From Donghicola tyrosinivorans (GTDB lineage: Bacteria > Pseudomonadota > Alphaproteobacteria > Rhodobacterales > Rhodobacteraceae): DNA of 64,000 nt. Location of the stretch: contig NZ_PVTQ01000011.1 of NCBI RefSeq assembly GCF_003003355.1, positions 62,001-126,000 on the forward strand, in the 5' to 3' direction. How positions within the stretch are numbered: position 1 is the first letter of the stretch; each line of letters starts with the position of its first letter. The notes under the pieces are model-generated. The model saw nothing but the letters and a program-made list of their open reading frames with translations. It was not told the origin of the DNA and searched no databases. Below, one piece after another: positions 54,409 through 63,227 of this stretch. Made by a program: the position numbers and the translations under genes.

Positions 54409-55293
54409 ATGGGCACGTCGAAACCCCGCGAGGAACGCTCTACCGCTGGCCTCTTACTAATGGCGCTGGCGGTCGGGTTCTTTACCTGCATCGATACCTC
54501 GGCCAAATGGCTGATCCTGTTCGGATTGCCCACGCTACAGGTGGTCTTTGCGCGCTATGCGGGGCACTTCATTCTGGCGTCCCTGTTCTACCTCCCCCGT
54601 GAGGGGCGCAGCGCGCTGGTGTCGAATGCGCCCGCGAAACAGATCCTGCGCTCGGCCTTTCTGCTGGGATCGACCGTCATGAATTTCATGGCACTCAGAT
54701 ACCTGCCAATCACCGTCACCACGACAATCTTCTTCGCCGGTCCCATCGTGACCAGCATCCTTGCCATCCCGATCCTAGGCGAGAAGGTTGGTATGCGCCG
54801 GATCATCGCCATCTGTGTGGGCTTTAGCGGCGTTCTGGTGGTGATGCAGCCTTGGGGCGCGGCGTTCCATCCAGCGATGTTCTTCAGCATCGCAGGCCTC
54901 TTCTGTGCCTCGCTCTATTTCATCATGACGCGCCTTCTGGCGGGGGTCGAGGCGAACGCCACCCAGCAAATCTGGTCCAGCGGCGTCGCCATGGCAGCTT
55001 TGGCCCCGTTTGCCTTGCAGAACTGGATCTGGCCGGACACCCTGCAAGCGTGGCTGGTCTTCTGCTTTATCGGGTTCTTCGGCTTTACGGGTCACGCCAT
55101 CGCAACCATCGCGCACCGGTGGGCGGATGCGTCCTTGCTGGCCCCTGTGGTCTATGTGCAGGTCTTTATGGCCACCCTTGCGGGCATTCTGGTCTTTGAC
55201 ACATGGCCCACGGTCTGGACCCTTGGGGGCGGCGCGATCATCATCGCCTCCGGCCTTTATATCTGGCAGCGCGAGCGCAAGATCAAAGGCTGA
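54409..55293 (+). CDS. EamA/DMT family transporter
   Basis: 294 residues, ATG at 54409 after AAAAGGAGGCCCG. About ten hydrophobic helices in two EamA halves; PTLQVVFARYAGHF and the Glu of PILGEKVGMRRI are typical. Eleven bases after the SDR, so in the same operon. May export a pathway intermediate or excess metabolite. Convergent with the next gene. Confidence 0.87.
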   Translation: MGTSKPREERSTAGLLLMALAVGFFTCIDTSAKWLILFGLPTLQVVFARYAGHFILASLFYLPREGRSALVSNAPAKQILRSAFLLGSTVMNFMALRYLPITVTTTIFFAGPIVTSILAIPILGEKVGMRRIIAICVGFSGVLVVMQPWGAAFHPAMFFSIAGLFCASLYFIMTRLLAGVEANATQQIWSSGVAMAALAPFALQNWIWPDTLQAWLVFCFIGFFGFTGHAIATIAHRWADASLLAPVVYVQVFMATLAGILVFDTWPTVWTLGGGAIIIASGLYIWQRERKIKG

Positions 55294-55315
55294 TCCCCCT
55301 CTTCCACACTTGGAC

Positions 55316-55346
55316 AAAAAAAGACCCGCCAGACAATGCTGGCGGG
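55316..55346 (-). terminator. Intrinsic terminator for minus-strand SDR transcript
   Basis: CCCGCCAG (55325-55332) pairs perfectly with CTGGCGGG (55339-55346), loop of 6. On the minus strand the stem is followed by TCTTTTTTT. Serves the dehydratase/SDR unit ending at 55402. Confidence 0.88.
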
Positions 55347-55401
55347 CTCTAGTCGTCCGGGTTTACACCCAACAGGAAGCACGAAATTGGTTAACGAATG
55401 G

Positions 55402-56139
55402 TTAACCGCGCCCGATATAGGGCATGTTTGTTGCCATCACGGTCATGAACTGCACGTTCGCATCCAGCGGCAGTTCGGCCATATGCAGCAGCGAGCTTGC
55501 GACGTGTTTGACGTCCATCACAGGCTCGACCGCCATTGATCCATCCGCCTGCGGCACCCCTTGAGTCATGGCCTGCGCCATGTCGGTCAGGGCGTTGCCG
55601 ATGTCGATCTGTCCGCACGCGATGCTATAGGGCCGCCCGTCCAGCGAGATGCTGCGCGTCAGGCCAGTGATCGCGTGTTTGGAGGCGGAATAAGGCGCCG
55701 AGCCCCAACGTGGCACATAGGCCGAGACCGAACCGTTGTTGATAATCCGGCCCCCTTGGGGGGCCTGTGCCTTCATCCGCGCAAAGGCAGCGCGGGCACA
55801 GATAAAGCTGCCCGTCACGTTGATGTCGATCAGGTTGCGCCACGCTTTCACGTCCACCTCGTCGATGGTGGTCCCTTTCAGGGCCACACCGGCATTGTTG
55901 AACAGCGCGTCGATCCGGCCCCATGTGGCCAAAGCCTTGTCAAAGGCCGCGTCAACCTGCGCCTCGTCGGTCACATCGCAAGGCAGTGCCAGCGCATTCT
56001 CATGGCTGTCTGCCATAGCCTGAACGCTTTCAGGCGTGCGACCAACAATGCCGACCTTCCAGCCGTTAGCCAGAAAATGCTCGGCGCAGGTTTTGCCGAT
56101 GCCGCGAGCCGCGCCGGTGATGATGATAGATTTGGACAA
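55402..56139 (-). CDS. SDR family NAD(P)-dependent oxidoreductase
   Basis: 245 residues. TGAARGIGKTCAEHF cofactor motif, NNAGVALKGT, catalytic YSASKHAITGL. Twenty-nine bases downstream of the IlvD/Edd dehydratase on the same strand, hence likely the same transcript, closed by the terminator at 55316. Specific substrate not evident; a sugar acid or its keto derivative is likely. Confidence 0.86.
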   Translation of the reverse strand: MSKSIIITGAARGIGKTCAEHFLANGWKVGIVGRTPESVQAMADSHENALALPCDVTDEAQVDAAFDKALATWGRIDALFNNAGVALKGTTIDEVDVKAWRNLIDINVTGSFICARAAFARMKAQAPQGGRIINNGSVSAYVPRWGSAPYSASKHAITGLTRSISLDGRPYSIACGQIDIGNALTDMAQAMTQGVPQADGSMAVEPVMDVKHVASSLLHMAELPLDANVQFMTVMATNMPYIGRG

Positions 56140-56168
56140 ATGCTCTTCTCCCCCTAAGAGGCCGCGCG

Positions 56169-57950
56169 TCAGTGGTTGTCGCGCGGCAGGTCCTTACACA
56201 CTTTCTGATAAGCGGTTGCCAGTTCCAGACAGCCCCCCTTGTCGAGCTGCCCCACGTGGGTGCGGTAGATCTCTTGCCACGGGGTCTGGTGCTTGATCTC
56301 GGGGGCTTCCCAAGCATCAATCCGCGCCTGCCACTCGGCCTCATCCACAAGGGCGTTCATGGTCGAGTTGTTCAGGTCCAGACGCACCATGTCACCGGTC
56401 TTCAGGTAGGCCAGACCGCCGCCCACAACCGATTCAGGCGAGGCGTTCAGGATCGACGGGCTTTCCGAAGTCCCCGACTGGCGACCATCGCCCACGGTGG
56501 GCAGGTGGTTGATCCCCTGCTTCAGCAGAGCATCTGGCGGCTGCATGTTGACGACTTCGGCGCTGCCCGGATAGCCCACGCAGCCCACACCACGGATGAA
56601 CAGGATGCATTTCTCATCGATGTTCAGCGAGGCATCATTGATGCGATCGTGATAATCTTCGGGGCCTTCAAAAACGATGGCCCGCGCTTCATGCACGCCC
56701 TCGTCACCGGGATGGGACAGAAAGCGCTTCTGGAAGTCCGCCGAGATCACCGAGGTCTTCATCAGCGCACTATCAAAGAGGTTGCCCGACAGCACCTTGA
56801 AGCCAGCGTTCTTGCGCAGCGGCGCGTCATAAGTGGTGATGACCTTCTGATCCTCAGAGCCCAGACCTTCAAGGTTCGCGCCCATGGTCTTACCAGTAGC
56901 AGTCATTGCGCCTTCGTGGATGTGACCAGCCTTTTTCAGTTCGGCCATCACGGCGGGAACGCCGCCTGCACGGAAGAAGCTTTCGCCCAGATATTCACCA
57001 GCAGGCTGCATGTTGACCATCAGCGGGATTTCGAACCCGACGGTCTGCCAGTCCTTCACATCCAGCTCGACGCCAGCGTGACGGGCAATCGCCTGAAGGT
57101 GCGGCGGGGCGTTCGTTGAACCGCCAATCGCGCTGTTGGTTTTGATTGCGTTTTCAAAGGCTTCATGGGTCAGGATGTCAGAGGGCTTAAGGTCCTCATA
57201 GACCATCTCAACGATCCGTTTACCGGTCTGATAAGCCATCTCCATCCGCTCGCGGAAGGGCGCAGGAATGGCCGAGTTACCGGTCAGCGACATGCCAAGA
57301 GCCTCGGCCATAGCGTTCATGGTCGACGCGGTGCCCATGGTGTTGCAATGCCCAAGAGAGGGCGCGGAAGAACACACACGGCTGATGAATTCGTCATAGT
57401 CAATCTCGCCTTCGGACAGCAGACGGCGGCTTTCCCAGACGATGGTGCCAGAGCCAGACCGCTTGCCTTTCCACCAGCCGTCCAGCATGGGACCGCCGTT
57501 CAGGGCAATCGCGGGCAGGTCAGCCGTGGCCGCGCCCATCAGCATGGCGGGGGTGGTCTTGTCGCAACCGGTGGTCAGCACGACGCCGTCAATCGGGTAG
57601 CCGTGCAGAACCTCGACCAGCCCCAGATAGGCAAGGTTGCGGTCCAGCGCAGCGGTCGGGCGCTTGCCGGTTTCCTGAATGGGATGCACGGGGAATTCCA
57701 TCGGCACGCCGCCAGCGGCACGGATGCCGGCCTTGATACGGTCCATCAGGAAAACGTGGATCTTGTTGCACGGCGCAATATCCGAGCCGGTGTTCGCAAT
57801 ACCGATGATCGGCTTGCCACCTTGCAGCTCTTCGCGGGTGTATTCCTGGTTCAGGTAACGCTCAAGATACAGCGCAGTCATGCCCGGATTATTCGGGTTA
57901 TCGAACCACTCTTGCGAGCGGAACTGCTTGTTCGCACGGGTATTAGACAT
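56169..57950 (-). CDS. IlvD/Edd family sugar-acid dehydratase (L-arabinonate/D-xylonate dehydratase-like)
   Basis: 593 residues from ATG at 57950, after GGGAGGGGAAATT; a longer frame upstream crosses the operator region and was not used. Fe-S Cys segments SDIAPCNKIH, TTGCDKTTPAM and SLGHCNTMGTAST, and the C-terminal GVGCVGYPGSAEVVNM, mark the sugar-acid branch of the IlvD/Edd family. Converts an aldonate to a 2-keto-3-deoxy acid. Two TGGTATACCA operators lie 76-112 bases upstream. With the DapA-like gene at 63228 it would give a Weimberg-type route. Confidence 0.9.
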   Translation of the reverse strand: MSNTRANKQFRSQEWFDNPNNPGMTALYLERYLNQEYTREELQGGKPIIGIANTGSDIAPCNKIHVFLMDRIKAGIRAAGGVPMEFPVHPIQETGKRPTAALDRNLAYLGLVEVLHGYPIDGVVLTTGCDKTTPAMLMGAATADLPAIALNGGPMLDGWWKGKRSGSGTIVWESRRLLSEGEIDYDEFISRVCSSAPSLGHCNTMGTASTMNAMAEALGMSLTGNSAIPAPFRERMEMAYQTGKRIVEMVYEDLKPSDILTHEAFENAIKTNSAIGGSTNAPPHLQAIARHAGVELDVKDWQTVGFEIPLMVNMQPAGEYLGESFFRAGGVPAVMAELKKAGHIHEGAMTATGKTMGANLEGLGSEDQKVITTYDAPLRKNAGFKVLSGNLFDSALMKTSVISADFQKRFLSHPGDEGVHEARAIVFEGPEDYHDRINDASLNIDEKCILFIRGVGCVGYPGSAEVVNMQPPDALLKQGINHLPTVGDGRQSGTSESPSILNASPESVVGGGLAYLKTGDMVRLDLNNSTMNALVDEAEWQARIDAWEAPEIKHQTPWQEIYRTHVGQLDKGGCLELATAYQKVCKDLPRDNH

Positions 57951-58025
57951 AATTTCCCCTCCCAAGAAAATCCCCCCGCCCCTGCGAATCCCGTTGCGGG
58001 GCGGCGGTTCTTCAACAAAACTCAT

Positions 58026-58037
58026 TTGGTATACCAA
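58026..58037. promoter_or_regulatory. GntR operator candidate 3 (TTGGTATACCAA)
   Basis: Perfect palindrome in the divergent gap between the IlvD/Edd dehydratase (57950, minus) and the secreted protein at 58096 (plus); identical to candidate 1. Confidence 0.75.
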
Positions 58038-58050
58038 GTGCAAGATAATT

Positions 58051-58062
58051 TTGGTATACCAG
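58051..58062. promoter_or_regulatory. GntR operator candidate 4 (core TGGTATACCA)
   Basis: Ten-base perfect core at 58052-58061, 25 bases centre to centre from candidate 3 (between two and three helical turns). Confidence 0.7.
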
Positions 58063-58095
58063 AATCTGCGAGGCCACTCGCAAGGGAGGATACTT

Positions 58096-58572
58096 ATGAC
58101 TTTTCGCATGGGCGCGGTCTGCGCCGTATGCCTTGCTGCCTTCATGACACCGGCAACTGCCGAGGTCTCGATCGAGGCAGTGGACACCTGTCTGGAACAA
58201 GCGTTCACAGCAGGTACAAACCCCAACGAATGCGTGGATCAGGCCCATCAGACCTGTGGCACCATGCCCGAGGATATGCACTCGGCCTCGGCCCTGTGCT
58301 TTACCAAAGCGCGTGAGGATTGGGGCGCAGGCATTGCCGCACAAATGGACGCGCTGAAGGCAAAAGCCGACGACAAAATCATGTCCATCGCGGGAATCGA
58401 GGTGAAGTACGATATCCTCTCCAGCCTGCTACAATGCGACCGGATGGAAGAGTTGAACCGCCTTTCCGACCAAAGCGGTGAGCTGATCCTGCGCCAGAAG
58501 GCTGGCTGCGAGTCCACTGCCTCAGGTCTGGCCTATGTGCGGCTGGTCTGGCGTTCGCGTTCGCTGAAATGA
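58096..58572 (+). CDS. Secreted LprI/DUF1311-like protein
   Basis: 158 residues from ATG at 58096, after AGGGAGGATACTT. Signal peptide ends near ATA-EVS. CLEQAF, NECVDQAHQTC and later Cys residues resemble the DUF1311 (lysozyme inhibitor LprI N-terminal) pattern. Stop overlaps azlC by 4 bases. Its role near sugar-acid genes is not clear. Confidence 0.72.
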   Translation: MTFRMGAVCAVCLAAFMTPATAEVSIEAVDTCLEQAFTAGTNPNECVDQAHQTCGTMPEDMHSASALCFTKAREDWGAGIAAQMDALKAKADDKIMSIAGIEVKYDILSSLLQCDRMEELNRLSDQSGELILRQKAGCESTASGLAYVRLVWRSRSLK

Positions 58573-59291
58573 CAGAACTGACCGCGCGAAGAGCCTTCTG
58601 GCGCGGCTATCTGGACTGTGCGCCCTTCATCCTGATCGTGATCCCCTATTCAATGCTGTTCGGAGTGGTGGCGCGGGATGCGGGACTGGATCTGTTCCAG
58701 ACCATGTCGATGACCATTTTGGTGATCGCAGGGGCTGCGCAGTTCACAGCACTGGCGCTGCTGCAAGACAATGCACCGGTGTTCATCGCCCTGCTGACCG
58801 CTTTGGCGGTGAACCTGCGGATGGCGATGTATTCGGCAGCCCTTGTCCCGCACATCGGCCATGCACGGTTCAGCGTGCGGGCATTGATGGCCTATCTCAT
58901 GGTGGATCAGGCCTTTGCCGTCTGCGTAAAAACTTATGAAGAGCGCCCCGACATGCAGCCCGCCGCCAAGGTGGCTTATTACTTTGGCTGCATGATGCTG
59001 ATCTGCCCGTTCTGGTACGGCTTTACATTCGTGGGTGCCTATGTGGGACAGGCCATTCCGGCCTCGCTGTCGTTGGATTTCGCCCTGCCTATCTGTTTCA
59101 TAGCTTTGACCGGCCCGCTGCTGCGGTCGGTGCCGCACTATGTGGCGGCGCTGGTATCGGGCGTGGCGATCCTGTGCTTTGCGTGGGTGCCGTGGAACCT
59201 TGGCATCATGGTCGCCGCAACACTGGCAATGATCAGCGGCGCACAGACAGAACTTTACCTGCGTCGCCGCGCGGCGAAGGGGGCGGCATGA
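58569..59291 (+). CDS. azlC: AzlC family branched-chain amino acid exporter, large subunit
   Basis: 240-residue membrane protein. The N-terminal FWRGYLDCAPFILIVIPYSM is characteristic of AzlC, followed by AGAAQFTALALL and further helices. Overlaps both the secreted-protein gene and azlD by 4 bases. AzlC/AzlD normally export branched-chain amino acids or analogues; here it lies next to a GntR-type operator, so a sugar-acid-related substrate is possible. Confidence 0.9.
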   Translation: MTELTARRAFWRGYLDCAPFILIVIPYSMLFGVVARDAGLDLFQTMSMTILVIAGAAQFTALALLQDNAPVFIALLTALAVNLRMAMYSAALVPHIGHARFSVRALMAYLMVDQAFAVCVKTYEERPDMQPAAKVAYYFGCMMLICPFWYGFTFVGAYVGQAIPASLSLDFALPICFIALTGPLLRSVPHYVAALVSGVAILCFAWVPWNLGIMVAATLAMISGAQTELYLRRRAAKGAA

Positions 59292-59608
59292 TTTCCGATC
59301 TGGATTTCTGGGTTCTGACCATCCTTCTGGGGATCGGCACCTTTCTGATCCGCTTCTCGTTCCTCGGGATTTTCGGCGGCAAAAAGATGCCCGAATGGGC
59401 GCTGCTGCACCTGCGTTATGTGGGCGTTGCGGTGTTTCCTGCCATCTTCACACCGCTGGTGGTCTGGCCGCCAGCCACCGAAGGGCAGATCGATCCGATC
59501 CGCCTGACCGCTGCCCTTGCCGCCTTGCTGGTGGGGCTACGGGTGAACGTCATTTTCTCCATCATTGCGGGCATGGGTACATTTTACGCCCTCCGCTTTT
59601 TCTTCTGA
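59288..59608 (+). CDS. azlD: AzlD family transporter small subunit
   Basis: 106 residues with four hydrophobic helices; FLIRFSFLGIFGGKKMPEW and LRYVGVAVFPAIFTPLVV match AzlD. ATG overlaps the azlC stop. Partner of azlC, followed 16 bases later by the RraA-like gene. Confidence 0.88.
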   Translation: MISDLDFWVLTILLGIGTFLIRFSFLGIFGGKKMPEWALLHLRYVGVAVFPAIFTPLVVWPPATEGQIDPIRLTAALAALLVGLRVNVIFSIIAGMGTFYALRFFF

Positions 59609-59624
59609 TTGAAAGGCCGAACAC

Positions 59625-60320
59625 ATGCTTGAAGAACCGCCCATCCTGCGCATCCGCCGCGGTTTCCCCCGCCCCACCGCCGCCCAGATCGAGGCGTTTC
59701 GCGGCGTTCCCACGGGTTTTGTCTGTGACGCGATGAATGGTGCAGGCTCGCTGGACACTGCCATCGCCCCCATCGGCGCGGCAACCACCAGCGGTCCCGT
59801 CGTTGGCACTGCTGTCGTGGCTGACAATGGCCCGGCCGAAATCCTTGCCACAATGGCGGCTCTGTCATTGGTTCAGGAAGGTGACATTCTGCTGTCGGCT
59901 GTCCATGGCTATCAGGGAACATCCGCTTGTGGCGACCTGATCCTTGGGATGATGAAGAACAACGGCGTCACCGCCTTTGTCACTGACGGCCCCATGCGCG
60001 ATGTCGAAGGCATCGAAGAGGTCGGCCTGCCTGCGTGGTGCACGGGCCTCAACCCGAATTCGCCCTATTCCAAAGGGCCGGGCGCAGTGGGCGATGCGGC
60101 TGTAATTGGCGGTCAGCGCGTGGCCAGCGGCGATATCATCGTGGCAGACCGCAGCGGCGTTGTGGTCATTCCCCACGCCAAGATCAACGAAACCATCAAA
60201 GCTTTGGAAGCAGTCAAAGCCGCCGAAGCGGCCTTTGAGGCCAAGGTCAAAGGCGGCGCAAAGACCTTCTTCGACCTTGATGCAATGGTGGCCGAGGGCA
60301 AGGCCATCTGGATCGACTAA
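59625..60320 (+). CDS. RraA-like / 4-hydroxy-4-methyl-2-oxoglutarate aldolase family protein
   Basis: 231 residues. FVCDAMNGAGSLDT, ADNGPAEILATMAALS and the GAFVTDGP-like TAFVTDGPMRDVEGIEE match the RraA/HMG-aldolase fold, which holds a divalent metal via the Asp after RD. In catabolic clusters such proteins are often aldolases or decarboxylases for oxo-acids. Same strand as azlCD with a short gap; a terminator-like hairpin follows. Confidence 0.86.
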   Translation: MLEEPPILRIRRGFPRPTAAQIEAFRGVPTGFVCDAMNGAGSLDTAIAPIGAATTSGPVVGTAVVADNGPAEILATMAALSLVQEGDILLSAVHGYQGTSACGDLILGMMKNNGVTAFVTDGPMRDVEGIEEVGLPAWCTGLNPNSPYSKGPGAVGDAAVIGGQRVASGDIIVADRSGVVVIPHAKINETIKALEAVKAAEAAFEAKVKGGAKTFFDLDAMVAEGKAIWID

Positions 60321-60339
60321 GCCCTGCCATCGGCTCAGG

Positions 60340-60365
60340 GGGGCGGGTTAGCCCTGCCCCTTTTT
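60340..60365 (+). terminator. Intrinsic terminator after RraA-like gene
   Basis: GGGGCGGG (60340-60347) pairs with CCC-GCCCC (60352-60360, one bulged T), then TTTTT. It overlaps the 3' end of the convergent gene. Confidence 0.6.
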
Positions 60366-61271
60366 CACTTCTTCGGCCATGTTCATGCCGTTCATCTCGG
60401 CCACGATATCGCCAAGCATGGGCACATAATCACCGCCGCGCCCGATGGCCTCGGCATGGGTGTAGTACTGCTTGACCGCCGCCGCCATGATCCCCACCAC
60501 ACCTGCATCTGAGGCCATGTTGTTGGCATAGCGCACGTCTTTCGAGGCGTTGGTGATCGTGAACAGATGCGCATTGCGATCGCGATCCACGGTGTACTTC
60601 ATAAAGGTGTCGAAGAACCCGTTTCCTAGCCGGCTAGAGCCGATCACCTGCCGTACGATCTGCGGCGAGATACCGACCTTGGCGCCAAGCACGGTGGCCT
60701 CGGAATAAAGCGCCGCATAGCCCATCGCCATGAAGTTCATCAGCAGCTTCATCTTGTGACCTGATCCGGTGCCGCCCGTGCGGGTGATGTTGCCTGCCCA
60801 ACATTGAATCACCGGCTCAACCTTGGCGTAGGTGGCGTCATCGGCACCGACCATCGCGTCCAGATTGCCCTCTTCCGCTTCTTTCGGGGTTCGTCCCAAA
60901 GGCGCATCCACCAGCGTGCCGCCCTTGGCCGCCAGTTCCTCTGCCAGCGCCATGGTCGAGGTCGGATCGGCGGTCGATGTCTCGATCACGATCAGCCCTT
61001 CGCGGGCACCGGCCAGAATCCCGTCTTCATCGCGAAAGATCGCCTCAACTTGCGCCGAGTTCGACAGGCAGATGTGGATGATATCGCACTTTTCCGCCAT
61101 CTCGCGGGCGCTGGCCACCTCGGCCGCGCCCATGCCGGTCAGGCTGTCCACAGGGGCACGGTTGCGGTTGCCCTTGATGAACAGCGTGTAGCCATTCTTG
61201 ATGATGTTCTTGGCCATGCCGTGGCCCATGTAGCCAACGCCAATGAAACCGATAACCGGTTTGTCACTCAT
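60348..61271 (-). CDS. 3-hydroxyisobutyrate dehydrogenase-like (GarR-type) NAD(P) oxidoreductase
   Basis: 307 residues. N-terminal Rossmann GFIGVGYMGHGMAKNIIKNG, the substrate loop after TGGTGSGHKMKLLMNFM with the catalytic Lys (GHKMKLLMN), and helical C-terminal half. Group includes tartronate-semialdehyde reductase and 3-hydroxyisobutyrate dehydrogenase; the sugar-acid setting favours a small aldehyde acid such as tartronate semialdehyde. Downstream of the SDR at 62063 on the same strand. Confidence 0.88.
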   Translation of the reverse strand: MSDKPVIGFIGVGYMGHGMAKNIIKNGYTLFIKGNRNRAPVDSLTGMGAAEVASAREMAEKCDIIHICLSNSAQVEAIFRDEDGILAGAREGLIVIETSTADPTSTMALAEELAAKGGTLVDAPLGRTPKEAEEGNLDAMVGADDATYAKVEPVIQCWAGNITRTGGTGSGHKMKLLMNFMAMGYAALYSEATVLGAKVGISPQIVRQVIGSSRLGNGFFDTFMKYTVDRDRNAHLFTITNASKDVRYANNMASDAGVVGIMAAAVKQYYTHAEAIGRGGDYVPMLGDIVAEMNGMNMAEEVKKGQG

Positions 61272-61304
61272 GTCTTTTCCTCCCCAGTAAAGACGGTGTG
61301 TGTT

Positions 61305-62063
61305 TTACAGACTTGCGGTGATGCCCCCGTCCACGAACAGAGTATGTCCGTTCACGAAGGACGCGCCATCGGACGCAAGGAAGATGCAGGCCCCGACCAG
61401 CTCTTCGACCTTGCCCCAGCGCCCTGCTGGGGTGCGCTTTTCCAGCCATGCGCTGAATTCAGGGTCCGCGACCAAAGCCGCGTTCAGGGGCGTATCAAAG
61501 TAGCCCGGCGCGATGGCGTTGCAGTTCAGACCATGCTTGGCCCAATCGGTTGCCATGCCCTTGGTCAGGTTGGTGATCGCCCCTTTCGAGGCTGTGTAGG
61601 GCGCAATCCCCGGACGGGCCAGCATCGACTGTACCGAAGCGATGTTGATGATCTTACCTTTTCCACGCGGGATCATATGCTGCGCCACCGCCTGCCCCAC
61701 ATAGAAGGCCGAGTTCACATTGGTGCGCATTAGGCGATCAAAGGCATCCACCGGAAACTCTTCCAGCGGGGTACGGTGCTGCATTCCGGCGTTGTTCACC
61801 AGAATGTCGATGCCGCGGCCCATTTCATAGGCGGCCACTGCCTCTTTCACCGCTTTCGCATCGGTCACGTCAAAGATCAGCGTGTCCACCTGCGCGCCAG
61901 TGCTACGCAGCTCTTTCGCGGCCTCATCCAGACGATCGGGGTTGCGGGCGTTCAGGACAATCCGTGCCCCGGCCGCCGCCAAACCCTTGGCCAGCGCAAA
62001 GCCGATCCCCATCGACGAGCCCGTAATCAGGGCCGTCCGCCCGCTCAAATCAAACAGTTCCAT
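61305..62063 (-). CDS. SDR oxidoreductase, gluconate 5-dehydrogenase-like (IdnO type)
   Basis: 252 residues from ATG at 62063, after GGAGGATTC. MELFDLSGRTALITGSSMGI resembles IdnO, with YTASKGAITNLTKGMATDWA catalytic part and LNCNAIAPGYFDTPLN. Interconverts 5-keto-D-gluconate and gluconate or a similar pair. Divergent from the idonate-dehydrogenase-like gene, with a GntR operator between them; idnD and idnO functions belong together, supporting the call. Confidence 0.86.
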   Translation of the reverse strand: MELFDLSGRTALITGSSMGIGFALAKGLAAAGARIVLNARNPDRLDEAAKELRSTGAQVDTLIFDVTDAKAVKEAVAAYEMGRGIDILVNNAGMQHRTPLEEFPVDAFDRLMRTNVNSAFYVGQAVAQHMIPRGKGKIINIASVQSMLARPGIAPYTASKGAITNLTKGMATDWAKHGLNCNAIAPGYFDTPLNAALVADPEFSAWLEKRTPAGRWGKVEELVGACIFLASDGASFVNGHTLFVDGGITASL

Positions 62064-62123
62064 GAATCCTCCATAGGCAGCGGTCTTGGGTGGTTGACAA
62101 ACCTTACCAAAATCGCCTTTTTG

Positions 62124-62139
62124 AAATGGTATACCATTT
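62124..62139. promoter_or_regulatory. GntR operator candidate 5 (16-base palindrome)
   Basis: AAATGGTATACCATTT is a perfect 16-base palindrome in the 119-base divergent gap between the IdnO-like (62063) and IdnD-like (62183) genes. Contains the same core as candidates 1-4. Confidence 0.78.
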
Positions 62140-62182
62140 TGGCGATGATGCAAGTCGCCAACGGTTCGGGAGGAGACCGTCC

Positions 62183-63217
62183 GTGAAAGCGATTTATGCC
62201 CATGGCGCAAAAGATCTGCGCCTGACTGAGTGTGCCGTTGATCCATTGGGATCCGGCGATGTGCGTGTGCGTCTGGCCCGTGGCGGGATTTGCGGATCGG
62301 ATCTGCATTATTTCAACCACGGTGGCTTTGGCACCGTGCGCCTGAAAGAGCCCATGATTCTGGGCCATGAAGTGTCCGGCTATGTGGCCGAGGTCGGCGC
62401 AGATGTGACCGGCGTAAAGGTGGGTGATCTGGTGGCCGTATCCCCGTCCCGCCCTTGCGGAGACTGTGTGGAATGTCATCGCGGCCTGCCGAATGAATGC
62501 CTGAACATGCGGTTCTATGGCTCGGCCATGCCCTTCCCCCATATCCAAGGGGCCTTCCGCGAAGAGATCACCGTCATGGCCAGCCAGTGCCACGTGGCCA
62601 CGGGCCTGAGCGCCGGTGAGGCCGCCATGGCCGAGCCGCTGTCGGTCTGTCTGCACGCTGTGCGCCGCGCGGGCCAGATGATGGGTGCGCGGGTGTTGGT
62701 GACGGGCTGTGGCCCCATCGGCCTTTTGACCATTCTTGCCGCCCGCCGTGCTGGCGCGGCTGAGATCATTGCAACCGACATCTCGGACAACTCACTGGCG
62801 ATGGCGAAAAAGGTGGGCGCGGATGTGGTGTTGAACACCATGACAGATGCCGATGCGCTAGCCCCCTACAAGACCGGCAAAGGCACGCTGGACGTGCTGT
62901 TCGAATGCTCGGGCGCGGCGGTGGCTTTGGCGGGCGCGATCCCTGCCCTGCGGCCCCGCGGCGTGATCGTGCAGCTTGGCCTGTCGGGCGATATGCCCCT
63001 GCCGATGATGCAGATCACAGCGAAAGAACTGGAGTTGCGCGGATCGTTCCGCTTCCACGAAGAATTCGCCGTGGCGGTCAAACTGATGGCCGCTGGCCTG
63101 ATCGATGTGAAGCCCCTGATCACCCATGATTTCGCGCTGGACGATTTCCAGACCGCATTTGAGACCGCCAACGACCGCACGCAGGCGATCAAGGTCCAAC
63201 TGGCCTTCGGCGCGTAA
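62183..63217 (+). CDS. L-idonate 5-dehydrogenase-like zinc alcohol dehydrogenase
   Basis: 344 residues with GTG start at 62183, following GGGAGGAGACCGTCC; an upstream ATG frame would cross the operator. Catalytic zinc ligands Cys37 (GGICGSD), His61 and Glu62; structural zinc Cys92, Cys95, Cys98 and Cys106. NAD fold TGCGPIGLLTILAARRAGA. ICGSDLHYFNHGGFGTVRLK is typical of L-idonate 5-dehydrogenases. Ten bases before the DapA-like gene, so co-transcribed. Confidence 0.88.
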   Translation: MKAIYAHGAKDLRLTECAVDPLGSGDVRVRLARGGICGSDLHYFNHGGFGTVRLKEPMILGHEVSGYVAEVGADVTGVKVGDLVAVSPSRPCGDCVECHRGLPNECLNMRFYGSAMPFPHIQGAFREEITVMASQCHVATGLSAGEAAMAEPLSVCLHAVRRAGQMMGARVLVTGCGPIGLLTILAARRAGAAEIIATDISDNSLAMAKKVGADVVLNTMTDADALAPYKTGKGTLDVLFECSGAAVALAGAIPALRPRGVIVQLGLSGDMPLPMMQITAKELELRGSFRFHEEFAVAVKLMAAGLIDVKPLITHDFALDDFQTAFETANDRTQAIKVQLAFGA

Positions 63218-63227
63218 GGAGAGAGAC

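Noticed and set aside
55391-55405. Exact CtrA consensus TTAA-N7-TTAA
   Set aside because: It overlaps the stop codon of the minus-strand SDR in a convergent gene gap and has no gene downstream to control.
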